DNA of 64,000 nt, from positions 744,001 through 808,000 of the forward strand of contig JADJBX010000001.1 in assembly GCA_016703545.1 (NCBI GenBank), in the 5' to 3' direction. Shown piece by piece: positions 38,140 to 48,039 of this stretch (positions are counted from its first letter, which is position 1; each line of letters opens with the position of its first letter). Position numbers and translations under genes: made by a program. The notes beneath the pieces were generated by a model. It searched no databases, was not told the origin of the DNA, and saw only the letters and a list, made by a program, of their open reading frames with translations. The stretch is from Candidatus Amarobacillus elongatus. GTDB taxonomy: Bacteria; Chloroflexota; Dehalococcoidia; Tepidiformales; Tepidiformaceae.

Positions 38140-38748
38140 CTAGGGCTGGACGAGCTGCGATACGCGCAGCGGGAACGTCGCCAGCACCTCGTACATAGCG
38201 CCCTGCGTTGTCAGCCGGCTGCGCATGAGCGAAACGTGCGTCGTCCGCCAGGAGGTCTGCGGGACATCCATCTTGCCCACCGCGACCTCGATCTCCGCCC
38301 GCTGCCGTGTCGAGATCTCGTCGCGCACGCGGCCCAGCGTCAGGTGGGGCCGGAACGGCCGCCGTTCGGGTTCGAAGCCGACCACCGCGAGCGCCGCGTT
38401 CACCGCGCGCACCAGCGCTTCCAGCCGCAGCACATCGCCCGCGATGCCGACCCACATGATTCGCAGCCCTTCGCGCCCGCCAAACGTGCCGATGTTCGAG
38501 AACTCGAGTTCAAAGGGCGAATGCCCGACAACCGCTTCCTGGATCCCCAGCTTGATCGCCGGCAGCTGCCGCACCGGCACTTCGCCAAGGAACTTCAGCG
38601 TGACGTGGACACCCTCGGGGCGAATCCACCGCACGGCGCTGCCGCTTCGGCCTTTCAGCGTCTCGATGATCTCCCCGATCGTCTCGCGCGCATCGTCCGG
38701 GACTTCACAGGCGACGAAGAGCCTGACGTGATCGGTAGCCGTGTTCAT
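38140..38748 (-). CDS. thpR: RNA 2',3'-cyclic phosphodiesterase (ThpR/LigT)
   Basis: 202 residues of the 2H phosphoesterase fold. Both catalytic HxTx motifs are present: GVHVTLKFLGEVP and RPHLTLGRVRD. The N-terminus VRLFVACEVPDDARETI is typical. ATG 38748 overlaps the stop of the amidohydrolase gene (ATGA), so that start is preferred over the longer frame. Confidence 0.92.
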   Translation of the reverse strand: MNTATDHVRLFVACEVPDDARETIGEIIETLKGRSGSAVRWIRPEGVHVTLKFLGEVPVRQLPAIKLGIQEAVVGHSPFELEFSNIGTFGGREGLRIMWVGIAGDVLRLEALVRAVNAALAVVGFEPERRPFRPHLTLGRVRDEISTRQRAEIEVAVGKMDVPQTSWRTTHVSLMRSRLTTQGAMYEVLATFPLRVSQLVQP

Positions 38749-39593
38749 GGTTGGTGCGATTCCGAGAACAGAGTAGTCGCGTTTCCGCCACACACTGCAA
38801 GCGCGAACTCGCCCGGGAGCGACGCCTTCAGGCGTTGCAACTGACGACGCGGCGAAAGCAGCGGGTAATCAGAGCCAAAGAGCACGCGCTCCGGACCAGC
38901 GAGATCCGCGAGACGCGCAACACTTCCCGTATCATACAGCAGGCTTACGGCCGCCGTATCGAACCAGACGTTCGCCAACGACGCGCGCACTTCCGGCATC
39001 TCCAGGTAAAACGAAAGCCCGCCCCCCAGGTGCGCGGCCACCATTCGGGCCCGCGGGTGCGCCTCGGCCAGTTCGCATAACTCCACCGCCGTAATCCCCC
39101 CCGCCTTGCCCGGGTACCGGTGCCCCACCGGTTCGCTCACATGCCAGAGGAGCACCGTACCCGTTGCTTCCGCAAGGTCCGCAAGGGTGTGCCCCTGCGG
39201 TCCGAGAGGGTCCCAACCCTGGTTCCAGGGCCGCAGTTCGCCGAATCCGCGCGCACCCGCCGCGATCGCGTCCTCCGCCGCCGCGCGCCACCCCGGCGCC
39301 GCCGGGTTCACCGTCGCCAGCGGGATGATTCGCCCGCCCGCTTCGCCGGCGGCTTCCAGGATTGCGCGCCCCTGCGCGGCGCACTCCTCCGCGTCCGCGA
39401 ACGCGAATCCCGCTACCACCGCGCGCTCGATTCCGGCGTCATCCATCGCCGCCAGCAGTTCCGGGGCCGTCGCCATCTTCGCCGCCGGGTCACCGTACAG
39501 CTCGGCGAAGGTGGCATCGCGCTCCGCGAGCACGGCCCGCCGGTCGCGCTGCTCCGGGGCGAAGAGGTGCGCATGTGCATCGACGACGGGCAC
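38745..39593 (-). CDS. Amidohydrolase-2 family metal-dependent hydrolase
   Basis: 282 residues from GTG 39593 (VPVVDAHAHLFAPEQ). The metal-binding HxH is at residues 6-8, a second His in VLLWHVSEPVGH, another in MVAAHLGGGL, and the C-terminal Asp in LFGSDYPLLSP. This layout is that of the COG2159-type amidohydrolases/decarboxylases. The frame stays open upstream to 39710 but crosses a terminator hairpin, so the longer start is rejected. Confidence 0.85.
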   Translation of the reverse strand: MPVVDAHAHLFAPEQRDRRAVLAERDATFAELYGDPAAKMATAPELLAAMDDAGIERAVVAGFAFADAEECAAQGRAILEAAGEAGGRIIPLATVNPAAPGWRAAAEDAIAAGARGFGELRPWNQGWDPLGPQGHTLADLAEATGTVLLWHVSEPVGHRYPGKAGGITAVELCELAEAHPRARMVAAHLGGGLSFYLEMPEVRASLANVWFDTAAVSLLYDTGSVARLADLAGPERVLFGSDYPLLSPRRQLQRLKASLPGEFALAVCGGNATTLFSESHQP

Positions 39594-39667
39594 GCGCCAA
39601 ATGCTAACAGGGTGGGCAAGCCCGGGAGCCCCGTTCCCAGGACCGCTGCACGGTGGCAACCGACGAC

Positions 39668-39698
39668 GAAGGGGCGGCCCCATTGGGGCCGCCCCTTC
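39668..39698. terminator. Strong hairpin terminator after the thiolase operon
   Basis: A 14-bp perfect stem GAAGGGGCGGCCCC / GGGGCCGCCCCTTC with the loop ATT. It lies between the thiolase stop and the amidohydrolase start on the minus strand. T-runs are weak. Confidence 0.75.
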
Positions 39699-39775
39699 GC
39701 AGATGTCCACCCAGGTCCAGTCCCAGCCCCCCGGGGGTTGCCCCTCTGGGAACCGGGCACGGACGACCGGGAACT

Positions 39776-39805
39776 CGAACGAACAGCCCTAGGGCTGTTC
39801 GTTCG
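39776..39805. repeat. 30-bp perfect palindrome covering the thiolase stop codon
   Basis: CGAACGAACAGCCCT followed directly by its exact reverse complement AGGGCTGTTCGTTCG. The axis is at 39790/39791, in the middle of the thiolase TAG stop. It could fold as a loopless cruciform, act as a dyad binding site, or help end transcription. Confidence 0.85.
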
Positions 39806-40931
39806 ACATAATAATCGTGCCGCTGGCCGCGAACATGCCGCCCACGCCGTGGCAGACCGACAGCTTCGCGCCCGGAACCTGCGCCGGCGCGATGCCCCGC
39901 ATCTGCCGCACGCTCTCCTGCAGCGCGTACATGCCGTACATGCCCGAGTGCATGTAGCTCAGGCCACCGCCGTTCGTGTTGAGCGGCAGCTTCCCGCCCG
40001 GGCGGGTGTTCCCCGCCGCGATGAACTTGCCCGCCTCGCCACGCTCGCAGAACCCGAGGTCCTCGAGGCCGTAGATCGGCAGGTGCGCGAACGCGTCGTA
40101 GATCATCAGGTGATCCACGTCCTTGTGCGTGATGCCCGCTTCCTCGAACGCCTTCTTGCCCGAGACCCGGAACGCCTTGGAGGTCGTGAAGTCCTCCATC
40201 TGGCTGATCATCGGCGTCTCGACGCTTTCACCCGTGCCGACGACGTACACCGGCTTGTTCGGGAAGTCCTTCGCCCGCTCCGCCTTGGTGAGGATGAGCG
40301 CGCCGCCGCCGTCGGTCACGAGGCAGCATTCCAGCAGGTGGAACGGGTACGCGATCATGCGCGACGACAGCACGTCCTCGACCGTGATCGGGTCCTTCAT
40401 CGTCGCGCGCGGGTTCTTTCCCGCCCACTCGCGCTGCACCACCGCCACCATCGCCAGCTCTTCGTGCGTCAGCCCGAAGTCCTTCATGTAGCGAAGCACC
40501 GGGATGGTGAACATGCTCGGCGGGCCGGCGATGCCGTAGGGCGATTCGAACTGCCCGTTGACCGTCGACGCGCCGCCGCCGAAGCCGCCGCGGCCGATGC
40601 CGGACTTGCCGCTCTCGCCGTGAGTGATGAGGACGGTGTTGCACAGGCCTTCGTTGATCGCCGCCGCCGCGTGCCGCACGTGCAGCATGAACGAGCAGCC
40701 ACCGACCATCGTGCCATCGGCCCAGGTCGGCGTGATGCCCAGGTACCAGGCCACTTCCATCGGGCTCTGGCCGGCGCAGGCCACGCCGTCAATGTCCTTG
40801 GGCGAAAGGCCCGCGTCCTTCATGGCGTTGAGGGCGGCATCGGCGTGCAGGCCGAGCTGCGACAGGCCCGGGATGAGACCGAGTTCGGTGGTCTCCGCCG
40901 CGCCGACAATGGCAATGCTTCCGGGCTTCAC
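39789..40931 (-). CDS. Thiolase-superfamily acetyl-CoA acetyltransferase
   Basis: 380 residues, lipid-transfer-protein type. Motifs: GAAETTELGLIPGLSQ, DGVACAGQSPME, MVGGCSFMLHVRHA (position of the nucleophile), LPLNTNGGGLSYMHSGM and KLSVCHGVGGMFAASGT (second catalytic Cys/His region). Such proteins are usually encoded next to DUF35 partners, as here, and form complexes acting on CoA thioesters, for example sterol or acyl side chains. Starts within the upstream stop (ATGA). Confidence 0.88.
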   Translation of the reverse strand: MKPGSIAIVGAAETTELGLIPGLSQLGLHADAALNAMKDAGLSPKDIDGVACAGQSPMEVAWYLGITPTWADGTMVGGCSFMLHVRHAAAAINEGLCNTVLITHGESGKSGIGRGGFGGGASTVNGQFESPYGIAGPPSMFTIPVLRYMKDFGLTHEELAMVAVVQREWAGKNPRATMKDPITVEDVLSSRMIAYPFHLLECCLVTDGGGALILTKAERAKDFPNKPVYVVGTGESVETPMISQMEDFTTSKAFRVSGKKAFEEAGITHKDVDHLMIYDAFAHLPIYGLEDLGFCERGEAGKFIAAGNTRPGGKLPLNTNGGGLSYMHSGMYGMYALQESVRQMRGIAPAQVPGAKLSVCHGVGGMFAASGTIIMSNEQP

Positions 40932-41350
40932 GCGCCACCTCCCACGGGGCGGAAAATCGGCAGGCTGATCGTCTCCGAGGCTTCCTCGGGCGCCATCTCC
41001 ACCGGCATGTCCAGCACCAGCGCTTCCGGCGTCTGCTCGACTCCGCTGATGTTCGTCATCATCTTCGGGCCTTCATCCAGCTTCACCACCGCAATCGCGT
41101 ACGGACCCGTGAACCCCGGCGCCGGCCGCTGGTTGATGACGTAGCTGTGCAGCGTCCCACGGCCGCTCGCCTTGAAGGTCGCCACATTGCGCGACCCGCA
41201 CGACGGGCAGAACGGGCGCGGCGGGAAGTACGCCTGGGCGCAGCCAGCCTCCTGGCAGCGCTGGAGCCGGAGTTCGCCGGCCTTGACCCCGTCCCAGAAT
41301 TCCTGGGTTTCGGGCGTGGGCTGAGGGATGGGTTTGCGCGGTGCAGCCAA
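40928..41350 (-). CDS. DUF35 Zn-ribbon/OB-fold acyl-CoA-associated protein
   Basis: 140 residues. A rubredoxin-like zinc ribbon (LRLQRCQEAGCAQAYFPPRP then CPSCGSRNV) is followed by an OB fold (GRGTLHSYVINQRPAPGF, PYAIAVVKLDEG). This is the standard companion of lipid-transfer-type thiolases, and overlap with the downstream thiolase start supports a stable two-protein complex. Confidence 0.92.
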   Translation of the reverse strand: MAAPRKPIPQPTPETQEFWDGVKAGELRLQRCQEAGCAQAYFPPRPFCPSCGSRNVATFKASGRGTLHSYVINQRPAPGFTGPYAIAVVKLDEGPKMMTNISGVEQTPEALVLDMPVEMAPEEASETISLPIFRPVGGGA

Positions 41351-41633
41351 AGAGTGGCCCTGCCTTTCCTGAAGTGCCGTTCACGAGGGATTCGCTGAAC
41401 GCCTCGAAGCATCCGTGATTCTTCCCTACGCCGCACCCCCGGGCAACCCGGTCGTTCACCACGTACGAAAGAGTTTTCAAAGTGCCTTTGAATCGACCGC
41501 GCCACTGTACCGCCCCGCGCTCACCCGGTACAGCCGCCCCGCTCCCCGCTCGCTCCCCGGGGGACGCCAAAACGCGCCGCCGGGCTGTCCGAGCGGCGTG
41601 CGCGCCAGCGGCCATGATGGGATCCTTTCGGCC

Positions 41634-41978
41634 CTACGCGGCGAACTCCAGCTGGTGCCCGCGTTCCACGAACGCCGCCGCACCCCGCGGCAGTTCGATG
41701 ACCCCCTTCGCGCCCCGCCCCCCGAACGCGATGCCGATCCAGGGCCGCACTCCGCGGGACACCTTCGTCACGCGCGCGTCGCTGTCGTAGAACACGGCGT
41801 CGATGGCGAACCGCATGAACATCATGTGGATGGAGCCGCACGGGCGGATGTCCAGCCCTTCGCCCTCCGCCAGCGGCGCCCGCAGCATCAGACCCCGGAA
41901 GCGCGTCCAGGCGTTGTCCGCCGTGTCCGCGTGCTCCGCCACCACCTGCCCCGCCGAGACATCGACGATCCGTGCCAT
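41634..41978 (-). CDS. DUF192 family protein
   Basis: 114 residues with the DUF192 signature: TRFRGLMLRAPLAEGEGL, CGSIHMMFMRFAIDAVFYD and GVIELPRGAAA. The family has a small beta fold and is often exported; this copy lacks a signal peptide. It lies 2 bp after tadC and may be the last gene of the tad operon. The function is unknown. Confidence 0.9.
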   Translation of the reverse strand: MARIVDVSAGQVVAEHADTADNAWTRFRGLMLRAPLAEGEGLDIRPCGSIHMMFMRFAIDAVFYDSDARVTKVSRGVRPWIGIAFGGRGAKGVIELPRGAAAFVERGHQLEFAA

Positions 41979-41980
41979 CC

Positions 41981-42886
41981 CTAGAACGCACCCTTCATCT
42001 GGATGATCGCCGGCCCGCCGATGACGATCAGGATCGCCGGGAAGATGAACAGCACCAACGGGAACACCATCTTAATCGGCGCCTTGAAGGCCGCCTCTTC
42101 CGCGCGCTGCTTCCGCTTCACCCGCATCACCCCCGTCTGCACGCGGATGACCGAGCCGATGGAGATGCCCATCTGTTCCGCCTGCACGATCGAGTTCACC
42201 AGCGAACGCAGCTCCTCCACGCCCGTGCGGTCGGCCATGTCGAGGAACGCATCGCGGCGCGTGCGGCCCATCGTGATTTCGCGCATCGTCCGCGTCAGCT
42301 CCTCCGCGAACGGCCCCTTCACCTTCTCAATCACCCGCGAAAACGCCGCGTCGATGCCAAGGCCGGCTTCCACCGAGGCCGTGATCAGGTCGAAGGCGTC
42401 CGGCAGCGCCCGCCAGATCTCCTTCTGGCGCCGCTTGATGCGCCCCGAAATCCAGACGCGCGGCCCGTAGATGCCGAAACCCATCGCCACGCCGTACGTG
42501 ATCAGCAGGTCCTGCCCCGTCTTCCCCAGGGCGGCCATGTACGCCACCGCGAGCAGCGGCACCAGGCCGCCCGTAATCGCGACGATGAGGATGAGCTGGC
42601 CCGTCTTCATGTTCAGGCCGGCCTGCTTCATCGCCGATTCCAACCGCTCCGACATCGTCGACGGCAGCACGCCGTTCGCCTTCGACGACAGCGCCTTCAG
42701 CACCGGCGCGAGCACGCGTGCCTTGAACGCGGCGTCCGGGTCTGGCACCTCTTGCTTGCCCGGCCGGACGTACCGCAGGCCGCCGAGGCGCGCGTCCATC
42801 GGGTCGCCCTCCGGCTGCCGGTAGAACAGGCCGTAGGCCGCGAGCGTCACCGTGATAAACGTAGCGAGCGCGATCAGTGCTTCCAC
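41981..42886 (-). CDS. tadC: Tad pilus inner-membrane platform protein TadC
   Basis: 301 residues of the GspF/TadC fold: N-terminal helix (LIALATFITVTLAAYGLF), a cytosolic helical domain with LPDAFDLITASVEAGLGIDAAF, the F-box-like FAEELTRTMREITMG, and C-terminal helices ending VLFIFPAILIVIGGP. It anchors the TadA ATPase together with TadB. GTG start at 42886, 4 bp after tadB. Confidence 0.9.
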   Translation of the reverse strand: MEALIALATFITVTLAAYGLFYRQPEGDPMDARLGGLRYVRPGKQEVPDPDAAFKARVLAPVLKALSSKANGVLPSTMSERLESAMKQAGLNMKTGQLILIVAITGGLVPLLAVAYMAALGKTGQDLLITYGVAMGFGIYGPRVWISGRIKRRQKEIWRALPDAFDLITASVEAGLGIDAAFSRVIEKVKGPFAEELTRTMREITMGRTRRDAFLDMADRTGVEELRSLVNSIVQAEQMGISIGSVIRVQTGVMRVKRKQRAEEAAFKAPIKMVFPLVLFIFPAILIVIGGPAIIQMKGAF

Positions 42887-42890
42887 GGGC

Positions 42891-43853
42891 CTATACCTCG
42901 ATGTTCACGATCTTGCGGATGACGGCGAACCCCAGGATCTCCATCCCGATCGCCCCACCCAGCATCATTCGCCCCAGCGGGTCCGTGAACAGCTTCCCGG
43001 TGAACTCGGGGCTGATCATCATGAAGATGATCCCGAGGCCGATTGGGATGCCGCCGATGACGTACCCCGTCATTCGCTGCTGCGACGTCAGTGTTCGGAT
43101 CTCGCCGCGGATCCGCTCCCGTTCGCGCATCGTGTGCGCCACGTTGTCCAGGATCTCCGCGAGGTTGCCGCCGACGCTCCGCTGGATGAGCGTCGCCGTG
43201 ATGACGATGTCGAAGTCCGGGCTGCCCACGCGCTGGTTCAGCGCGCTCAGCGCCTGCTCCACGCTTGCGCCCATCGCCGTGTCGCGCAGCGTCCGCCGGA
43301 TCTCCGTCGCCAGCGGGTTGGGCAGCTGGTCCGATGCCGAGTCCAGCGCCTGGATCAGGCCGAAGCCCGCCCGCAGGCCGCTCGCCAGCATCTGGAGCAT
43401 CTCCACCATCTGCGCTTCCAGCTTCCGCGTGCGGCTCGAAATCCGCCGCTTCAGCCAGAACCCCACCGCGAGGAAGCCCAGCGGCAGACCGAGTATGCCC
43501 AGCTGCGGAATCGGCGAAACCATCAGCCCGATCAGCGTCATCGCCGCGCCGAAGCCCGCCCGCAGGATGAAATACTCCCGGGCGTTCAGCGAAAGCCCCG
43601 CCCGCTCCAGCTGCACCGTCCACTTCTGGATGATGTTCGCCGAGACGAGGTTGACCCCGCCGAAGTTCACCGAGGCGCGCTTTCGCAGGCTCAGCCCGCC
43701 GCTCGCCGGCAGCCCCGGCGCGCCTTCCATACTCTTCAGCCGCGTCAGCCGGCCCATCGCCTCGGCCGATTGCCCGCCGAAGCCCGTCGCCCACAACGTC
43801 AGCGTCGTTGCCGTCGCCCCCGCGAGGAGGCACGCCGTCAGAAGCGCGATCAT
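42891..43853 (-). CDS. tadB: Tad pilus inner-membrane platform protein TadB
   Basis: 320 residues. N-terminal helix (IALLTACLLAGATATTLTL), two central helices, and the type II secretion F domain: QMVEMLQMLASGLRAGFGLI, LIQRSVGGNLAEILDNVAHT. It ends in two helices. Together with TadC it forms the membrane platform for Flp pilus assembly. The ATG overlaps the tadA stop (ATGA). Confidence 0.9.
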   Translation of the reverse strand: MIALLTACLLAGATATTLTLWATGFGGQSAEAMGRLTRLKSMEGAPGLPASGGLSLRKRASVNFGGVNLVSANIIQKWTVQLERAGLSLNAREYFILRAGFGAAMTLIGLMVSPIPQLGILGLPLGFLAVGFWLKRRISSRTRKLEAQMVEMLQMLASGLRAGFGLIQALDSASDQLPNPLATEIRRTLRDTAMGASVEQALSALNQRVGSPDFDIVITATLIQRSVGGNLAEILDNVAHTMRERERIRGEIRTLTSQQRMTGYVIGGIPIGLGIIFMMISPEFTGKLFTDPLGRMMLGGAIGMEILGFAVIRKIVNIEV

Positions 43854-45580
43854 CCCAACCCTCCCTTGCGGTACCCCGGGTCGAACAGCGTCGCCGGCAG
43901 TTCGATGCCCGACATCTGGAACTTGTGCAGGAACGAAGGGCGAACCCCCGTGGGCTGCATCGATCCGACAACCTTCCCGTCGTCGTCGACCCGGTCAAGC
44001 TTGAACAGGAAGATGTCCTGCAGCGTGATCGTGTCCCCTTCCATGCCGCTCACCTCGGTCACGTGGCTCACGCGGCGGCTGCCGTCCTGGAGGCGCTGCA
44101 CCTGGATGAAGATGTCGATGGCCGAGGCGATCTGCTCGCGAATCGCACGCGCCGGCAGGTCCATGCCCGCCATCAGGACCATGTTCTCCAGGCGGGCGAG
44201 GGCGTCGCGCGGCGTGTTCGCGTGAATCGTCGAAATCGAACCGTCGTGGCCCGTGTTCATCGCCTGCAGCATGTCGAAGCACTCTTCGCCGCGGACCTCG
44301 CCAACGATGATCCGGTCCGGGCGCATGCGCAGGCAGTTCTTCACGAGGTCGCGCTGCTTGATCTGGTTCTTCCCCTCGATGCTCGCCGGCCGCGCCTCCA
44401 GCGTGATCACGTGCTCCTGCTGCAACCGCAGTTCCGACGGGTCCTCGATCGTGATGATCCGCTCCGTGTTCGGGATGAACGCCGACAGCGCGTTCAGCAG
44501 CGTCGTCTTACCGGTGCCGGTACCGCCGGAGATGATGATGTTCAGGTGCGCCCGCACGCACATCGCCAGGAACTCCGCCGTCGCCTCGCTCATGGCGCCC
44601 ACGGCGATGAGGTCCGCCATCCGCATCTTGTCCGCCCGGAACTTCCGGATCGTGATGCTCGGCGCCTTGGGCGATGCCGGCGGAATGGTGATGTTGACGC
44701 GGGAGCCGTCGGGAAGGCGCGCGTCCACCATCGGGCTCGATTCGTCGATGCGCCGCCCGAGCGGCGCCACGATGCGCTCGATGATGCGCATGATGTGCTG
44801 CTTGTCCCGGAACCGCAGCGGGCTCCGGTAGATGCGCCCGTCCTGTTCGAAGAAGATCTTGTCGAGGTCGTTGACCATCACTTCGCTGACGGAGGGGTCT
44901 CGCAGCAGCGGTTCCAGCGGCCCAAGCCCCAGGACTTCGTCGGCGACGGCCTCCACCAGCTCGTCGCGGGTCGCCCCGCCAAGCTGAATCTGCTCCTGCG
45001 CCACGATTTCGCGCGCCGCGCGGATGACGGCTTCGCGCTGCTGTTCCGCCGGCAGCCCTTCCAGGCTGCCATGCTCCAGCTCCTCGATGAGCAGCTCGTG
45101 CAGCCGGATCTTCGCCGCCTCGATTTGCGGATTGCCCCGCGCGTCGCGAGGTCCGCCCTCGCCGGGCCTCCCCTCGCCGGCCCGCCGCCGCGGAGCCGGT
45201 TGCCCGTCCGCCGTGGCCACGGGCTGGTTCGTCGGCGGGATCTGGCGGCGTTCGCGGAACGGCACGGGCGCCGGGCTCGCGGGAGCGTCTCCCGGGTTCG
45301 CCCGGTTCTGCGGCGGCGCCGCCGGAGTCACGTCCGGCCGCGCCTCGTCGTGCACCCCGCCCCAGCTCCGCCGCGGCGGCAGCTGGCCCGAGGGCCTCAG
45401 CAGCCGTCCATCCGGCGCGCTTCCGGCGGGCGGCGTCTCCGGCCGCATCGCGAGGTTGCCATCCGAGGGCGGCGGCCCGCCCTGCCCGTCCGGGCCCTGC
45501 GCGCCCATCCGCCGCCGTGCGCTCGACCAGCCAAAGAGCCGGCCCTCGGGGGGTGTTTGCCGTTCAGAATCATCCGCCAC
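43850..45580 (-). CDS. tadA: Tad pilus assembly ATPase TadA/CpaF
   Basis: 576 residues. The first about 150 are Pro/Gly-rich and probably disordered. The VirB11-like motor follows: SEVMVNDLDKIFFEQDGRIY, Walker A SGGTGTGKTTLLNAL, EDPSELRLQ, and RMRPDRIIVGEVRGEE, then STIHANTPRDAL. Drives pilin extrusion. GTG at 45580 has AGGAGG 6 bases upstream. The disordered N-terminal extension is longer than usual (typical size 420-480). Confidence 0.92.
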   Translation of the reverse strand: MADDSERQTPPEGRLFGWSSARRRMGAQGPDGQGGPPPSDGNLAMRPETPPAGSAPDGRLLRPSGQLPPRRSWGGVHDEARPDVTPAAPPQNRANPGDAPASPAPVPFRERRQIPPTNQPVATADGQPAPRRRAGEGRPGEGGPRDARGNPQIEAAKIRLHELLIEELEHGSLEGLPAEQQREAVIRAAREIVAQEQIQLGGATRDELVEAVADEVLGLGPLEPLLRDPSVSEVMVNDLDKIFFEQDGRIYRSPLRFRDKQHIMRIIERIVAPLGRRIDESSPMVDARLPDGSRVNITIPPASPKAPSITIRKFRADKMRMADLIAVGAMSEATAEFLAMCVRAHLNIIISGGTGTGKTTLLNALSAFIPNTERIITIEDPSELRLQQEHVITLEARPASIEGKNQIKQRDLVKNCLRMRPDRIIVGEVRGEECFDMLQAMNTGHDGSISTIHANTPRDALARLENMVLMAGMDLPARAIREQIASAIDIFIQVQRLQDGSRRVSHVTEVSGMEGDTITLQDIFLFKLDRVDDDGKVVGSMQPTGVRPSFLHKFQMSGIELPATLFDPGYRKGGLG

Positions 45581-45637
45581 AGCCGGCCTCCTCTCGTTGC
45601 TGTTCGCCGTTCACGCGCCGCTCTTCTTGGAGTTCGG

Positions 45638-46875
45638 TCAGGCGCTCTTGCGGAACAGGGGCCGCAGCAGGTTCGAGAGCGGTCCGCCGCCGCCCCCGCT
45701 CGCCTTCTTCCCCTTCTGCTTCTGCTGCCGCACGCCCGCCAGCGCTCGCGCCATCTCCCGGATTTCGAGCGAGACCTTCGTATTCGGACGGCTCATCACA
45801 ATCGGGCGGCCCAGCTGGGCGGCCTTCACCACTTCGTTGTCCTGCGGAATCCGCCACCAGAGCGGCGAGTCCAGCGTCCGCTCGACATCCTTCTCCCGTA
45901 CGCCTGTGTCCACGCCCGCCCGGTTGAGCACGACCTTGATCCGCTCTTCGTCGTTCCCGAACCGCTCGTGCAGCATCTCGAGCGCAAGGACCGTGTCCTT
46001 GATGCTCGCCATGTCCAGCGTCGTCACCAGCAGGATCATCGTGCCGACCTCAATGGCGGCCGCGACGATTTCATTGAAGGTGCCCGGGTGTCCAGGATGA
46101 CGAAGTCGTGCGTCTGCGCGAGCACGTCCACCACGTCGCGGACGTGCCGCGCCGTCAGGTTCCGCCAGTCGCTGGGGCGCGTCGGCGCCGGCAGGATGTG
46201 CACCCCGGACTCGTGCTCGACGAGGTACTCCTTGAGCGACTGCCGGTCCACGTTGTCCAGGTTGCGCGCGAGGTCCGCGATGGATCGCTCCACTGGGATG
46301 TCCATCGTGATGGCGACGTCGCCGAAGCGCGTGTCCATGTCCACCAGCGCCACCGATTGGTGCGCTTCACCGGCGAGCGCCACGGCCAGGTTCGACGAAA
46401 TCGTCGTCTTGCCGATGCCGCCTTTCGCCCCGAAGACCGTGATGATCGTCCCCTGCGGGATCGGGTCATCCAGCTCTCCGCGCCGCCGCATCCCCTCGCG
46501 CTCCTTGCGTTCGAGCACCTTGATGATCGACGCCTCGAGCTCTTCCGGGTTCAGCGGCTCCTGGAGGTAATCCGATGCCCCCGAGACCATCGACTGCCGC
46601 ATCAGCCGGATGTTCGCCTCCGTGGAGAACACCACGATCGGGAGGTCGGGCAGCCCGTCGTTGATGCGCGAAAGCGTCTGCACCGGCCGCACCAGCGGCT
46701 CCTCGATGCGCATCAGCATCACATCGGGCCGCAGCTGGAACGCCAGGGTGAACGCCTCGACGCCGTACCCCGCCGCACCCGCGACGGAAAAGCCCAGCAT
46801 CGTCAGCGTCTTCTGAATCTCCGCGCTGCTTTCCCGGTCCGGGTCGATCACGATGACCTGTGGAACCCTCGCCAT
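45638..46875 (-). CDS. tadZ: TadZ/CpaE-type ParA-like ATPase, frameshifted
   Basis: An N-terminal receiver-like domain (VIVIDPDRESSAEIQKTL, RPDVMLMRIEEP) is followed by the ParA/MinD ATPase with deviant Walker A VFGAKGGIGKTTISSNLA and LVDMDTRFGDVA. Near 46088 one C is missing; joining frames restores DTPGTFNEIVAAAI, then TMILLVTTLDMASIKDT and LNRAGVDTGV to 45638. About 412 residues when joined. TadZ localises the pilus machine at the pole. The ATG at 46875 is supported by the family start (MARVPQVIVIDPD). Confidence 0.88.
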
Positions 46876-46972
46876 TGCCTGTCCTCCACCATCGGCGGCG
46901 GCCCGCTCTGCGAGCCGCCCGTTACTTCCGCATCCCGTTGACCCGGGCGCTTGCGCGCCCACGGGCGCCTGG

Positions 46973-47946
46973 CTACTTCTTCTTCTGCGTGAACACGTCC
47001 TCCAGCGACCAGAGCTGCGCACCCTCGATCGCCTTCGCGTCGCCCTTCTGCCGCGGCAGAATCCGGTACTGCCCGACTTCGTCCTTCATCGCATCGATGA
47101 TTGCCACCTTCGCCGCCTGGTCCACCGGCAGCGCGAGGGTGATGGAGATGGCCTTCTCGTACGTGCCGAGGTCCTTCTCCTTGCCCGGGTCCACCGCCCC
47201 GCTCGAAGCGGCCGTGCCCGTGGTCGTGGTCGTGCCCGTGCCCGCCGTCGCTCCCGGCGTGCTCTCCCCGGCCGCCGCCGTCGTGCCCGCCGCCGCCTTC
47301 GCCTTCTGTGCGTCCGTGTTCACCACGACCTTCACCAGCGTCTGCGAAACCGCCAGCACCTCGATGTCCGAGGCGAGGATGCCCGCGATCACGTCCGGCT
47401 TCTCCGCGCCCGTCAGCGGGTCGATCTTGCTCAGCGTCGTCAGCCCCAGGATGTCCACGCGGTCGCCCGGCTGCGGCAGCCCCGCCGCGATCCAGGCCTC
47501 GTGCGGCACCTGCAGCGAAAGCGCCCGCATCCCCTCGGGAATCTTGTAGGCGAGCCCGGCCTGGCCTCGTACGTCGTCACCTTGGCCGCGAGCACCTGCT
47601 CACCCACCACCGCCGGCGCCGTCGTGACCTTGCCGACGAGCTCCTCCGTGCGAGTCGCCTCGAAGCGGCCCTGCAGCAGCGCCGCCGCCGGCACCGTCTT
47701 CGCTTCCAGCATCGAACTCGTGATCTTCTCGCCCGCGCCCACGTCCCGCGTGAACACGAGGACGGATTCCGCCCCGTTCCCCGCATTGAGCGCCTGGTCG
47801 AGCGTGCTGTCCTTGGCGCCCCGGCTGTTCAGGAACGCGAACATGAGCGCCGCGCTCAGAATGCCGAACACCGCGGCGAGCATGAGCACCCCGCGATTCC
47901 GGCTCGAACCGGCCGCGGCTGTGGAAGCGATTGAAGTACGTGGCAT
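46973..47946 (-). CDS. cpaB: Flp pilus assembly protein CpaB (RcpC), frameshifted
   Basis: First frame from 47946: membrane helix (GVLMLAAVFGILSAALMFAF), then the SAF domain (FTRDVGAGEKITSSMLEAK, GEQVLAAKVTTYEARPG). Near 47556 one base is lost; the next frame continues IPEGMRALSLQVPHEA, PQPGDRVDILGL and a Thr/Gly/Ala-rich stretch, ending QLWSLEDVFTQKKK at 46973. About 324 residues when joined. CpaB proteins sit at the envelope and may bind wall polymers via SAF. Confidence 0.87.
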
Positions 47947-48039
47947 CGCTGGATCTCCTCCCCTAGCTGTATCGACAGCCCCACTCCACCGGCACAGGGC
48001 CGCAACCCCTCTTGACCTTCCCGATCCCTGAGAGACGGA

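Noticed and set aside
42877..44004. Plus-strand 375-codon frame opposite tadB/tadA
   Set aside because: Ser/Arg-rich, no ribosome site or family; it is antisense to two well-supported tad genes.
43808..46570. 920-codon plus-strand frame opposite tadA and tadZ
   Set aside because: Shadow of the tad genes; Arg/His-rich, no domain, and the opposite strand carries clear motor motifs.
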